Origin: Dysgonomonas hofstadii
GTDB taxonomy: Bacteria > Bacteroidota > Bacteroidia > Bacteroidales > Dysgonomonadaceae
NCBI RefSeq assembly: GCF_014196915.1
Contig: NZ_JACIEP010000013.1
Coordinates: 1-64,000, forward strand
Direction: 5' to 3'
Length of the DNA stretch: 64,000 nt
The notes below the pieces were generated by a model. That model did not search any database. It was not told where the DNA came from and saw nothing but the letters and a program-made list of their open reading frames with translations. The position numbers were made by a program, and so were the translations under genes. Below, piece after piece: positions 1-8,698 of this stretch. How positions within the stretch are numbered: position 1 is the stretch's first letter; each line of letters begins with the position of its first letter.

Positions 1-285
1 CAAACCTGACACTTCGCTACGCTCTGTTCAATGAGCTAATTAGTAAATATGCCAATGTGCCAATGGTGGTAATCAACAAGGAACTCCGGCGACTCTTTTT
101 ACTCTGTGTTTCAAAAAAGTTACAATCAACGATCGCCGAAGCGCAGGCGAGGCAAATGTTACACTTTTGCAGCTTTTTCAACCAAAACCTGACACTTCTT
201 TTAGCTGTTGGCTATTAGCTAATAGCTATAGGCTTTTTAGTTAAAACCTGACACGCCTGACAGATTGTTCAGTTAACAGTTAAAA
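1..285. repeat. Flank-type repeat module (F1)
   Basis: Non-coding. Positions about 112-280 match, on this strand, the sequence left of the repeat core at 40.5 kb and, inverted, the sequence right of the core at 30.3 kb. Shared landmarks are GCCGAAGCG with GGCGAGGCAAA, TTACACTTTTGCA, TTTTTCAACCAAAACCTGACAC and CTGACAGATTGTTC. The word AAACCTGACAC occurs at 2, 185 and 244. A local palindrome (GCTATTAGCTAATAGC) lies near 207-228. No repeat core is seen here, so this may be a solo flank or the edge of a copy truncated by the window. Positions 286-587 hold nothing else I can name. Confidence 0.7.
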
Positions 286-587
286 AAATACTTATAATTT
301 CTCATCCCATCAAATCACAACCAATGGTCAACGGAGAGAAACGTAGTAAAATACAAAAAACGAAAAACTTGTTTACTTGTATCCCGTTTACTTGTCAACT
401 TTATCCATTTCAAAGATCATGCTTTCATTGGCATATCTACCAATTAGCATATTCGCATACTATAGATAATCTTCCCGGAAAAATATGATAACAATAATTC
501 CGCCACGAAGTTACTCATTTATTCCATAAGACCGGGTATTTTCAATTTTGTATTTGTATTTTTGTTAACACTAAAAATAAACCGGAA

Positions 588-1310
588 GTGCTCTATAAAA
601 CAAAAGGGTTAGTACTCAATACCATTAATTACAACGACAAGTATGTCCTTGTGCAGGTATTCACCGAATCGTTCGGGCGGGTTACCTATATGGTATCGAA
701 AGCTAAAGGAAGAAACTCAAAAGCACCCAGATCTTTGTTCTCACCTTTGGCCGTTCTCGACCTCGAAGTCGAGCATCAGGCATCGAGGGATATCCAGAGA
801 GTCAGAGAAGCCCGTTCTGAGTTTTACCTCTACGATATATCCGCTGATCTGAGTAAAACTTCCATGGCATTTTTCCTCTCGGAATTTCTGTCACGTGTTC
901 TCAGGGATACAAATGATAGCCAATTGCTTTTCAGTTTTCTGGAACAGTCTGTGCAAATACTGGAAATGACCGATAAAAGCATTGCCAACTACCATTTAAT
1001 ATTTATGCTTAAACTGAGTCATTTCCTGGGGTTCTACCCCAATCTGGAGGAATACCGTGAAAATGACCTGTTCGATATGATAAACGGGGAATTCGTTTCT
1101 TTTCAACCCCTGCACCGTCATTTCCTGAATCGCTACGATAGTAAAGCCCTATCTATGCTGGCTCGTATATCTTACGAGAACATGCATAAATTTGCATTCT
1201 CGCGGCATGACAGACTAAATATAATAAACCGTATGCTGGAATACTACCGCCTCCATTTATACGATTTTCCGGCATTAAAATCATTAGACATTTTACACGA
1301 ATTATTTTAA
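588..1310 (+). CDS. recO: DNA repair protein RecO
   Basis: RecO helps RecR load RecA on SSB-coated single-stranded DNA in the RecF pathway and anneals complementary strands. The 240-aa product has the family's normal length. The N-terminal OB-fold segment is clear (KGLVLNTINYNDKYVLVQVF, then GRVTYMVSKAKG), followed by the helical RecO C domain. The zinc-binding cysteines of some RecO proteins are absent. The only start that keeps the conserved N-terminus is GTG at 588. It stands alone between two repeat-bearing spacers, on the same strand as the next three genes but too far from them for an obvious operon. Assignment is from recognised family sequence. Confidence 0.93.
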   Translation: MLYKTKGLVLNTINYNDKYVLVQVFTESFGRVTYMVSKAKGRNSKAPRSLFSPLAVLDLEVEHQASRDIQRVREARSEFYLYDISADLSKTSMAFFLSEFLSRVLRDTNDSQLLFSFLEQSVQILEMTDKSIANYHLIFMLKLSHFLGFYPNLEEYRENDLFDMINGEFVSFQPLHRHFLNRYDSKALSMLARISYENMHKFAFSRHDRLNIINRMLEYYRLHLYDFPALKSLDILHELF

Positions 1311-1368
1311 ATCTATAGAGTATTATGCAAATAAATAGCCGTATTTTATGGTTCAATTAAAAGTTACA

Positions 1369-1625
1369 AGTTTGCCTCGCTTTCGCCTCACTCATGGCTT
1401 TGCCTGGTGGCATTGGTCCGCAGTGCGGGGTACCTGGTCAGGTGAAATGGGCGTGAAACCAAATACTGTTTGAGCCACAGGCGAGTTTATTTGGTTTAGC
1501 CCGTGAGCCTGTAACGGGTCGCACGAAGGACGAGCCACCAAAGCGTTTTTGGTTCCTTTTGGGGATTTGGCCAAAAAGGGACACAAGCAATCTTCGATTG
1601 CGCGTAGTATAGGAAAATTAAACAA
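1369..1625. repeat. Partial copy of the structured repeat (R1)
   Basis: Right-hand part of the repeat family, clearest over 1396-1607, ending in GATTGCGCGTAG. It keeps the GTTCCTTTTGG (1552-1562) / CCAAAAAGGGAC (1571-1582) hairpin. Between GTGAAA and TTTAGC it carries a 36-bp cassette (1459-1494, CCAAATA...TATTTGG) that in the full copies is found inverted in the left half. The left half and left terminus are missing; instead a piece like the F module (TTTGCCTCGCTTTCGCC) abuts it. Open frames across it (for example 1392-1625 minus) are low-complexity by-products of the repeat. Confidence 0.85.
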
Positions 1626-1715
1626 TTATTCTATCATAAATATCTTAACTATTTATTGGCATTAATAATAAATGATATACTTTTGGAAGTATGAAATTAC
1701 GAAATCTAACATATA

Positions 1716-3509
1716 ATGACATTTGAAGAAGTAAAAGACTCATATAAAAAACTGGCAGAAAAGGAAAAACTCAAACTATCCAAGGTAAAAAAGGCAATCT
1801 TTCAGATAGGGACTCTGCGCCTTATCATCGTAGTGACTTGCATTGTATTATCCTGGTTACTTTGGAGCAAACTTATATTCGTATTAGCTGTAATACTCAT
1901 ATCCATTATCATTTATCTGTTTCTGGTAAAATATCACAACAAGCTTTTCCTAAAAAAGAGATATTGCGAATTACTTATCGAAAATGCCGAAAACGAACTG
2001 AAAGGAATTAACTACGATTTTTCGGCTTTCGACGGAGCCTCCGAACTGGCGGATTCCGACCATAGTTACAGTGTCGATCTGGATATGTTCGGCAACCATT
2101 CTTTCTTCCAGTCCATCAACAGAAGTGTTACATGCTTTGGCAAAAACAGACTGGCCGACTCATTATTGAAGCCCTATGAAAAGAAAGAAGATATTGAAGC
2201 ACAACAACAGGCCATACAGGAATTAACTTCAAACCCCAGGCTACTGAATCATTTCAGGGCAATCGGCCAGATGACCGAAACCGATGATCTGGACATACAT
2301 TATTTCTCACAGCAATTTATGCAGACCAAATCGCTGGCAAAAAGCTTCTGGAGATATTTCATATATATTATTCCACTTGCCTTTGCTGCTGTTGCCGTGC
2401 TGTACACATCGGGGCTGATTCCTTTATCTGTAGTAGGACTATGCTGGTCACTTGCTTTTATGCTGAGCCTGGTTCCGCTAAAAGATATCAGGGAAAAGAT
2501 GAATCTGTTTGAAAAGCGTATAAAAGTGTTGGATACCTATTCCCAACTTCTAAAAATACTGGAAACAGAAGATTTTGACTCACCGTTATTAAAGAAACTA
2601 CAAGGTAAAATTAAAGATAAGGAATCAGCATCCCTTGCTATCCATCATCTAAAATCTTACAGCAACAATCTCGACCAGTCTTTCAATATCCTAGGCCTTA
2701 TCCTTCTAAATCCTATATTCTTCTGGAATATAATATATGCTATCAGAATCGAGAACTGGATATTTAAGCACAAGGACGATATCTCAATATGGTTTAAGGT
2801 ATTGGCCAAATTTGACAGCCTTGTATCTTTTTCCATATTCGCATACAATCATCCGGACTATACATACCCCGTGGTGTCAGATTCTTTCGTTCTCGAAGGA
2901 AAAGACCTCGGACATCCGATGCTAAACAGGGCAGTTTGCGTACGAAACGATGTCACTATAAGCAAACAACCATTTTTCCTCGTGGTTACAGGTGCTAATA
3001 TGGCCGGAAAAAGCACTTACCTGCGCACTATCGGCATTAATCTTACGTTGGCATGTACAGGTGCACCTGTATGCGCCACGCATCTTAAATTCTATCCATA
3101 TCATCTGGTTACCAATTTGCGCACTTCCGATTCACTGTCCGAAAACGAGTCTTATTTCTTCGCCGAACTGAAAAGGCTGAAAATGATCATAGACCGCTTG
3201 CAATCAGGCGAACCTTTGTTTATTATTCTCGACGAAATACTGAAAGGAACAAACTCGGAGGATAAGCAAAAAGGCTCGATTGCCCTGATGAAACAATTGG
3301 TTTCTCTTAATGGAAATGGGATTATCGCTACCCATGACCTGGTTTTGGGTAATCTGGAAAAAGAGTTTCCCGATGCCATCAAGAATTACCGTTTCGAAGC
3401 TGATATAAAGGACGATCATCTTTCGTTTACCTATAAAATAAGGGAGGGTGTTGCTCAAAACATGAACGCCAGCTTCCTGATGAAAAAAATGGGAATAACA
3501 GGACTGTGA
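1716..3509 (+). CDS. MutS-family ATPase with transmembrane segments
   Basis: The C-terminal third is a MutS-type ABC ATPase: Walker A GANMAGKST at residues 426-434, the conserved NLRTSDSLSENESYF block, Walker B ending in D506-E507 and the ATHD switch. The N-terminal part is not a mismatch-recognition domain. It has a charged helix (1-30), hydrophobic segments at about 31-72, a lever-like helical region, and a second hydrophobic pair at about 213-255. At 597 aa it is much shorter than MutS1 and lacks the Smr domain of MutS2. Membrane-linked MutS paralogues of this layout are common in Bacteroidetes with no settled role. It is probably not the main mismatch-repair protein. ATG start at 1716; the gene stands between repeats R1 and R2. 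Confidence 0.85.
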   Translation: MTFEEVKDSYKKLAEKEKLKLSKVKKAIFQIGTLRLIIVVTCIVLSWLLWSKLIFVLAVILISIIIYLFLVKYHNKLFLKKRYCELLIENAENELKGINYDFSAFDGASELADSDHSYSVDLDMFGNHSFFQSINRSVTCFGKNRLADSLLKPYEKKEDIEAQQQAIQELTSNPRLLNHFRAIGQMTETDDLDIHYFSQQFMQTKSLAKSFWRYFIYIIPLAFAAVAVLYTSGLIPLSVVGLCWSLAFMLSLVPLKDIREKMNLFEKRIKVLDTYSQLLKILETEDFDSPLLKKLQGKIKDKESASLAIHHLKSYSNNLDQSFNILGLILLNPIFFWNIIYAIRIENWIFKHKDDISIWFKVLAKFDSLVSFSIFAYNHPDYTYPVVSDSFVLEGKDLGHPMLNRAVCVRNDVTISKQPFFLVVTGANMAGKSTYLRTIGINLTLACTGAPVCATHLKFYPYHLVTNLRTSDSLSENESYFFAELKRLKMIIDRLQSGEPLFIILDEILKGTNSEDKQKGSIALMKQLVSLNGNGIIATHDLVLGNLEKEFPDAIKNYRFEADIKDDHLSFTYKIREGVAQNMNASFLMKKMGITGL

Positions 3510-3519
3510 TCTAATTATG

Positions 3520-4080
3520 AGTTATGAGTTATAAATTATGCCAATCAGTAGTTGAAATTATTATGATTGTAAAAAATAATCATTCTATTATACTAACGCG
3601 CCTATCGGCTTGTTTTCTCAACTTTTTTCTTGATAAAAAAGTTGCAAAAAATCAAGGCTGCAGCCCTCGCAGACCCACCATCTGCTCAGCGGCTAAACCA
3701 AATAAACTCGCCTTCGGCTCAAACAGAATTTGGTTTCACACCGCTTTCGCAGGGTGGGTACCCCTGCTGCGGACATGATGCCGGAGTCGCAATACGACGA
3801 CAAGGATTACCCTGCCTTGGGGTGGCTTCGCCCGGTGGCATTAAGCCGAAGTGCAGGGCACCTGTCAGGCGAAAGGGGCGTGAAATGGAAAGCGTCCGCA
3901 GGACAATCTTTCCATTTAGCCCGTGAGCCTGTAACGGGTCGCACGGAGGGTGAGCCACCAAAGAGTTTTTGGTTCCTTTTGGGGATTTGGCCAAAAGGGA
4001 CACAAGCAATCTCCGATTGCGCGTAGCACAAAAAATTGAACAATTAAATCTAACTGCTGATTCGCATGAATTATGATTTC
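3520..4080. repeat. Structured repeat, full copy (R2)
   Basis: Core 3578-4045 (468 bp) bounded by degenerate inverted termini AATCATTCTATT and AATTGAACAATT. Outer arms are A (left, TTATGCCAATCAGTAGTTG) and inverted F-type (right, AAATCTAACTGCTGATTCGC). Internal hairpins are CAACTTTTTT/AAAAAAGTTG near 3627-3652, TGGAAAG/CTTTCCA at 3886-3914 with inner GTCC/GGAC, and GTTCCTTTTGG/CCAAAAGGGAC at 3972-4001. It lies between the MutS-like gene and the DUF2851 gene. Several frames stay open for up to 98 codons on both strands, but they shift between copies and overlap, so I do not call them genes. Confidence 0.9.
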
Positions 4081-4125
4081 ACAATCTACTCTCTACTGAC
4101 TACAGTCTACTAACTACTAAATAAT

Positions 4126-5391
4126 ATGGAAGATATATTGCACTATATATGGAAGTTTCGCCTTTTTCAAAAGGATCTTAAAACAACAGACGGACTGGCC
4201 ATTGAGGTTATCGATGTTGGTTTACCCAATATCAACGAAGGTCCTGACTTCTTTAATGCAAAAATCAAAATAGGCGATAAAATCTGGGCGGGTAATATCG
4301 AGATACATAAGCGATCCGATGAATGGGTGAAACATAATCACCATACGAATAAAAATTACAATTCGGTAATACTTCATGTGGTGGAAAAAGCCAATTGCGA
4401 AGTATTTAATGAGAAAGGACAAGCCGTTTTGCAGTGTGAGATCGAATGTCCCGATAAGATTAAAGAGAATTACGATTTTCTGATTCATTCCAACACCGAT
4501 ATTCCATGTGCCAATTACATAGGATCTTTTTCTCATTTTCATCTGAATTCGTGGATGAACATATTGCTGATCGAACGATTGGAAAGGAAATCAGGTCATA
4601 TAAAGAGCCTGTTGGAGAATTACAGTAATTCGTGGGAAGAGGTGTTTTATATACTCTTATCCCGTAATTTCGGTTTTGGTCTTAACTCCGATTCCTTCGA
4701 ACGATTAGCCTTGAGCCTGCCATTAAGATACCTTCAAAAACAAGGCGACAACCTGATCCAGATAGAAGCCCTGCTTTTCGGACAGGCCGGCATGCTTGAT
4801 GAGGAGAAGACCGATGACGATTATTTTGCTCTTCTAAAAAAAGAATACAACTTTCTGAGAAATAAATACGGCCTGAATCCGTTAGAATCATATGTGTTCA
4901 AGAATTTAAGGATAAGGCCGACAGCCTTTCCTCAAATAAGGATAGCACAACTTGCTGCTCTTTTACATAGTTCGCACGGATTATTTTCAAAAATTATTTC
5001 CTGTGAAGATATAGGCCGTCTCAGATTGATGTTCCATGTAAACGCATCGGAATACTGGCAGACGCACTATACATTCGGGGCCGCATCGGAAAGGAAATCC
5101 AAATATCTGGGTGATGCTTCGCTGGATATTATCCTGATCAATACGGTAGTTCCCCTGCTGTTTTTATATGGGAAACACATCGATAGCGAAACGCATTGCG
5201 ACAGGGCTTTCCGGTTTCTGGAAACGATAAAACCCGAACAAAACAGTATAACAAAGCGTTTTTCTAAACTGAAAGTACCACTTAACAATGCCGCCGACTC
5301 ACAGGCTATGATACAATTGAAAAGGGAATACTGTGAACCCCGTAAATGTTTGTTTTGCAGAATAGGACATCAATTACTGACTGAAAAATAA
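4126..5391 (+). CDS. DUF2851 family protein
   Basis: Conserved Bacteroidetes protein of unknown function, 421 aa. The family signature is visible at the N-terminus (LHYIWKFRLF, NEGPDFFNAKIKIGDKIWAG, EIHKRSDEW) and the C-terminus (cysteine-containing CEPRKCLFCRIG). The N-terminal beta-rich part with NIEIH resembles a nuclease-like or ligand-binding fold, but no function is established and I assign none. No signal peptide or membrane helix, so it should be cytoplasmic. It starts at ATG 4126, 80 bp after the edge of repeat R2. The next gene follows within a few bases, suggesting co-transcription. Confidence 0.85.
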   Translation: MEDILHYIWKFRLFQKDLKTTDGLAIEVIDVGLPNINEGPDFFNAKIKIGDKIWAGNIEIHKRSDEWVKHNHHTNKNYNSVILHVVEKANCEVFNEKGQAVLQCEIECPDKIKENYDFLIHSNTDIPCANYIGSFSHFHLNSWMNILLIERLERKSGHIKSLLENYSNSWEEVFYILLSRNFGFGLNSDSFERLALSLPLRYLQKQGDNLIQIEALLFGQAGMLDEEKTDDDYFALLKKEYNFLRNKYGLNPLESYVFKNLRIRPTAFPQIRIAQLAALLHSSHGLFSKIISCEDIGRLRLMFHVNASEYWQTHYTFGAASERKSKYLGDASLDIILINTVVPLLFLYGKHIDSETHCDRAFRFLETIKPEQNSITKRFSKLKVPLNNAADSQAMIQLKREYCEPRKCLFCRIGHQLLTEK

Positions 5392-5398
5392 ATTGGAT

Positions 5399-6610
5399 AT
5401 GAAGTATATAGACCTTTATGATCATCTGAGAAAGATAGAAAATTATACAGATAACGAAATCGATATAGACGAAAATCTGGTTATCCGCAATTTTACGTTC
5501 GAGTCGAATTATCGCTTTATCCTTCCCGGAGGACTGGGTAATAACGATGATTATGAATATATACCCAGTTTCCCGAAAGATTACGAGCCCGATGTCATCC
5601 AGCAAATGCTGAACAAGAAAGATTCAGAGATAGCCGAGAATATAAAATTCCGTTATCACATCATGATGCCGAAAAATATTGAGAAAGCTAAAGGCATCAT
5701 ATTTCTGTTTCACGGTTTCAATGAAAAGACCTGGTATAAATACCTGCCCTGGGCAAAATATATAGTAGACAAAACAGGGAAATCAATCGTCATGTTCCCT
5801 ATCGCGTTCCACATGAACCGTGCTCCTGCCACATGGAGCAGTACCCGTGAAATGTACCGTGTAAGCGAACAAAGGAAACAACGTCACCCCGATGTCATCT
5901 GCTCCAGTCTGTCGAATGTTGCTATCAGCACACGTCTGCATAATAAACCGCAACGTTTTATCTGGTCGGGATTACAGACCTATTACGATGTGATCGATTT
6001 CGTTGAGAATTTTAAAGAAGGATTACACCCGGCTATAGATAAAGATGCGACCATCGACTTCTTCTCCTATTCTATCGGCACATTCCTTGGAGAAATATTG
6101 ATGATGAGTAACAAAGACGGTCATTTCTCAGATTCCAGATACGCTACGTTCTGTGGCGGAGCTGTATTTAACCGCCTGACTCCTGTTTCGAGATTCATCC
6201 TCGACAGCGAAGCCAATGTAAGTCTTTACTCTTTCGTCGTAGAACACCTCGAAAGTCATATGAAACGCGACGAAGTTTTACGGCATTATATGCATACCCA
6301 TCCAGAAGGGAATAATTTCCGCAGTATGCTCAATTATCGTTGCCTTACAGGAGAACGAGAACAACGATTTAAAGATATGAGTCAACAGTTTTACGCTGTT
6401 ACCCTAGCCAAAGACGAAGTTGTTCCAACCTACGAGGTAGTAAACACATTACAGGGTTCTCTACGGGATATTCCTATAAAAATAGAAGAACTGGACTATC
6501 CATACAAATATATCCATGAAGATCCATTCCCAGCAATTCCTAAAATAGCAGATATTGTGGATGAACAATACAGGATGACTTTTGAAAAAATAAGTGAATT
6601 CTTAAAATAA
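5399..6610 (+). CDS. DUF6051-like alpha/beta-hydrolase protein
   Basis: About 403 aa. The central part looks like an alpha/beta-hydrolase: an oxyanion-type strand (IIFLFHGFNEKTWYKYLPW) and a nucleophile-elbow-like SYSIG in place of GxSxG, with a late HEDPF segment that could supply the histidine. I recall this sequence type as DUF6051 in Bacteroidales; substrate and role are unknown. An in-frame TTG at 5393 is possible, but ATG 5399 is the better start. It follows DUF2851 by only seven bases. It is the last chromosomal gene before the integrated element. Confidence 0.65.
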   Translation: MKYIDLYDHLRKIENYTDNEIDIDENLVIRNFTFESNYRFILPGGLGNNDDYEYIPSFPKDYEPDVIQQMLNKKDSEIAENIKFRYHIMMPKNIEKAKGIIFLFHGFNEKTWYKYLPWAKYIVDKTGKSIVMFPIAFHMNRAPATWSSTREMYRVSEQRKQRHPDVICSSLSNVAISTRLHNKPQRFIWSGLQTYYDVIDFVENFKEGLHPAIDKDATIDFFSYSIGTFLGEILMMSNKDGHFSDSRYATFCGGAVFNRLTPVSRFILDSEANVSLYSFVVEHLESHMKRDEVLRHYMHTHPEGNNFRSMLNYRCLTGEREQRFKDMSQQFYAVTLAKDEVVPTYEVVNTLQGSLRDIPIKIEELDYPYKYIHEDPFPAIPKIADIVDEQYRMTFEKISEFLK

Positions 6611-6872
6611 AAGTTTGATAAAAAAGCAAGTTTCAGCCAAACGAGGACAACCGCCTGATAATGTGCGGGAAACGCTCTTTGTTTGGCTTTTCTTCTGGAC
6701 GGCAAAAGCCACCGATAGACAAAGGTAAGACAAAGTTGGGTTACCACATCATTACCAACGGTAAAAATGCAAATCAGCTATAAGTCGCTAATTGTCTGCT
6801 TCTTGCGTTAAGTCGCGTAACCTCTTGTAACTCAAAGTAAACTAATTTTGTAATCTGTAAACTTTGAGTAAG
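6611..6872 (+). promoter_or_regulatory. Left junction region and integrase promoter/operator
   Basis: Non-coding stretch between the chromosomal gene and the integrase. It has an inverted pair AGCCAAAC/GTTTGGCT (about 6638-6693). Just before the integrase, a perfect 9-bp inverted repeat, ACTCAAAGT (6830-6838) and ACTTTGAGT (6861-6869), brackets a -7-like TAATTTTG (6843-6850). The repeat could be an operator or a recombinase/excisionase arm site. AAGTCGC is repeated directly at 6782-6788 and about 6810-6816. The left att site must lie in this stretch, but I could not match it to the right end. Confidence 0.5.
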
Positions 6873-8105
6873 ATGAGAAGTACCTTTAAAATTTTGTTCT
6901 ATCTCAAAAAGAACAACCCTAAACCCAACGGAGCAGTTCCCGTAATGGGAAGAATCACGATTGACGGAACAATCAGCCAGTTCAGTTGTAAGATGAATGT
7001 ACCGCCCAACCTTTGGGATACCAAAGCCGGAAGGCTGACAGGTAAAAGTACATTAGCGGTAAAAACCAACCTCGCTTTGGATAAAATCCGTGTCGATATT
7101 AACCGCCACTATCAGGAAGTAATGCAAACGGACGGCTTTGTTACGGCTGATAAGGTAAAGAACGCCTATTTAGGGTTAGGAGTAAAGCAAGATACATTTT
7201 TAACCCTCTTTGCCAAACATAACCAAGAGTTTTCCCGAAAAGTCGGATACAACAGGGCGCAAGCGAGTTATTCTAAATATTGTACCCTATATAAACATAT
7301 AGAAAGCTATGTCAAACAGGAATATAACCGGAATGATATATTTCTGAAAAAACTGAATCTCGCTTTTGTCAATGGTTTTGAGCATTATTTACGAACAGTA
7401 CGGAAATGTTCTACCAATACGATATGGTGTTATATGATTGGTGTAAAGCATATAGTAGCTATAGCCAGAAATTCAGGACAATTAGCTATCAATCCGTTTG
7501 CAGGATACCTGATAAGCCCCGAAGTAAAAGACAGGGGATTCCTAAGCAAAGAGGAACTCAATTCGCTTGTAAACGCTAAGATGAAGAACGCCCAATATGA
7601 ATTAGTACGGGATTTGTTCGTGTTCTCCTGTTTTTGCGGGTTAAGCTACTCGGATGTAAAGAACCTGACTAAAGACAACCTTAAAACGTCTTTTGACGGT
7701 CATTTATGGATAATCACCCGCAGACAGAAAACAAATACCGATTCGAGTATCCGGCTGTTAGAAATTCCCAAACGGATAATAGAGAAGTACAAAGGCTACA
7801 CAAGGGATAACAGAATTTTCCCTGTACCGGGTAATGGTACTTGTAATGCCATATTAAAAAAGATAGGCAAGCAATGCGGGATTAAAACACGGCTGACCTA
7901 CCATGTCAGTAGGCATACTTTCGGAACTTTATTGACTATATCACAGGGAGTTCCGATTGAAACCGTCAGCCGAATGATGGGGCATACAAATATCAAAACC
8001 ACACAGATTTACGCCAAGATAACGAAAGAGAAAATCTCACAGGATATGGAAGCCCTATCCCATAAATTAAAAGGATTGGAAAAGCAGATAATTGAAAGAA
8101 TGTGA
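6873..8105 (+). CDS. Tyrosine recombinase (integrase)
   Basis: Integrates and excises the element by strand exchange through a phosphotyrosine. Of 410 aa, the first ~100 are the arm-binding domain typical of Bacteroides integrases (FKILFYLKKN, NVPPNLWDTKAGRLTGKS), about 105-205 the SAM-like core-binding domain, and the rest catalytic. Visible catalytic residues are H344-x-x-R347 (YHVSRHTF), H371 (MMGHTN) and nucleophile Y380 (QIYAKI). The usual first arginine is not seen: the block reads CGLSYSDVKNL, a replacement known in IntDOT-like enzymes. A TTG at 6864 is in frame, but ATG 6873 is preferred. It marks the left side of the element. Confidence 0.93.
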   Translation: MRSTFKILFYLKKNNPKPNGAVPVMGRITIDGTISQFSCKMNVPPNLWDTKAGRLTGKSTLAVKTNLALDKIRVDINRHYQEVMQTDGFVTADKVKNAYLGLGVKQDTFLTLFAKHNQEFSRKVGYNRAQASYSKYCTLYKHIESYVKQEYNRNDIFLKKLNLAFVNGFEHYLRTVRKCSTNTIWCYMIGVKHIVAIARNSGQLAINPFAGYLISPEVKDRGFLSKEELNSLVNAKMKNAQYELVRDLFVFSCFCGLSYSDVKNLTKDNLKTSFDGHLWIITRRQKTNTDSSIRLLEIPKRIIEKYKGYTRDNRIFPVPGNGTCNAILKKIGKQCGIKTRLTYHVSRHTFGTLLTISQGVPIETVSRMMGHTNIKTTQIYAKITKEKISQDMEALSHKLKGLEKQIIERM

Positions 8106-8201
8106 ATCAAACAAGAATTCTATTGATAAAATTGATTCATTTTTACACTCTTTGATTTGATATATGGAGTTACCTTTGCAAAGAACAATAAGTATATTAA
8201 A

Positions 8202-8698
8202 ATGATACGATTACAAAATATAAACCTAACTTCTCCTGAAGCAATACAGAGATTAGCTAATAATCACGCAATCGCTGTAAACCTACGGGATGCGTTTCCA
8301 CATCCTTATACGATTGAGGATGCAATTACATTTCTCGGTTTAGCCGAAAATGGTGTATTAGGGCATGTTTTCGGAATATATGAGGACAATACATTTGTCG
8401 GTTGTGGTGTTTAATACCACAACATGACGTATATCGTATTAATGCAGAGATAGGATATTGAATTGGAGAACCCTATTGGGGGAAAGGCTATGCTACTGAA
8501 ACAGTAAGGCTATTATTAAATTTTGCTTTTGAAGCACTTAACTTATTGAGGGTTTATACAAATATTTACGAGTATAATACAGGTTCAATGAAAGTGTTAG
8601 AAAAAGTGGGTTTTGAAAAAGAGGCTGTTATTAAATCCTCAGTAATAAAAGAGGGGAAAATAATTGATGAATATTTATACAGTATTAGAAAAACATGA
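8202..8698 (+). pseudogene. GNAT N-acetyltransferase, broken
   Basis: The N-terminal part (IRLQNINLTSPEAIQRLANNH, DAFPHPYTIEDAITFL) runs from ATG 8202 to a stop at 8412-8414. The rest continues in another frame as LIPQHDVYRINAEIGY, then a TGA where the family has tryptophan (GYWIGEPYWGKGYATE), then the acetyl-CoA-binding half and NTGSMKVLEKVGFEKEA to 8698. So there is one frameshift near 8405-8412 and one Trp-to-stop change. The intact protein would be a ~165-aa RimJ/RimL-like acetyltransferase. Its stop overlaps the next start (ATGA, 8695-8698), so it was once part of an operon with the next two genes. Confidence 0.85.

Noticed and set aside
3524-4043. Open frames of 78-106 codons on both strands in the repeats (R1-R4)
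   Set aside because: They overlap on opposite strands, shift between copies, and follow the repeat structure instead of a conserved protein. They lack plausible domains.
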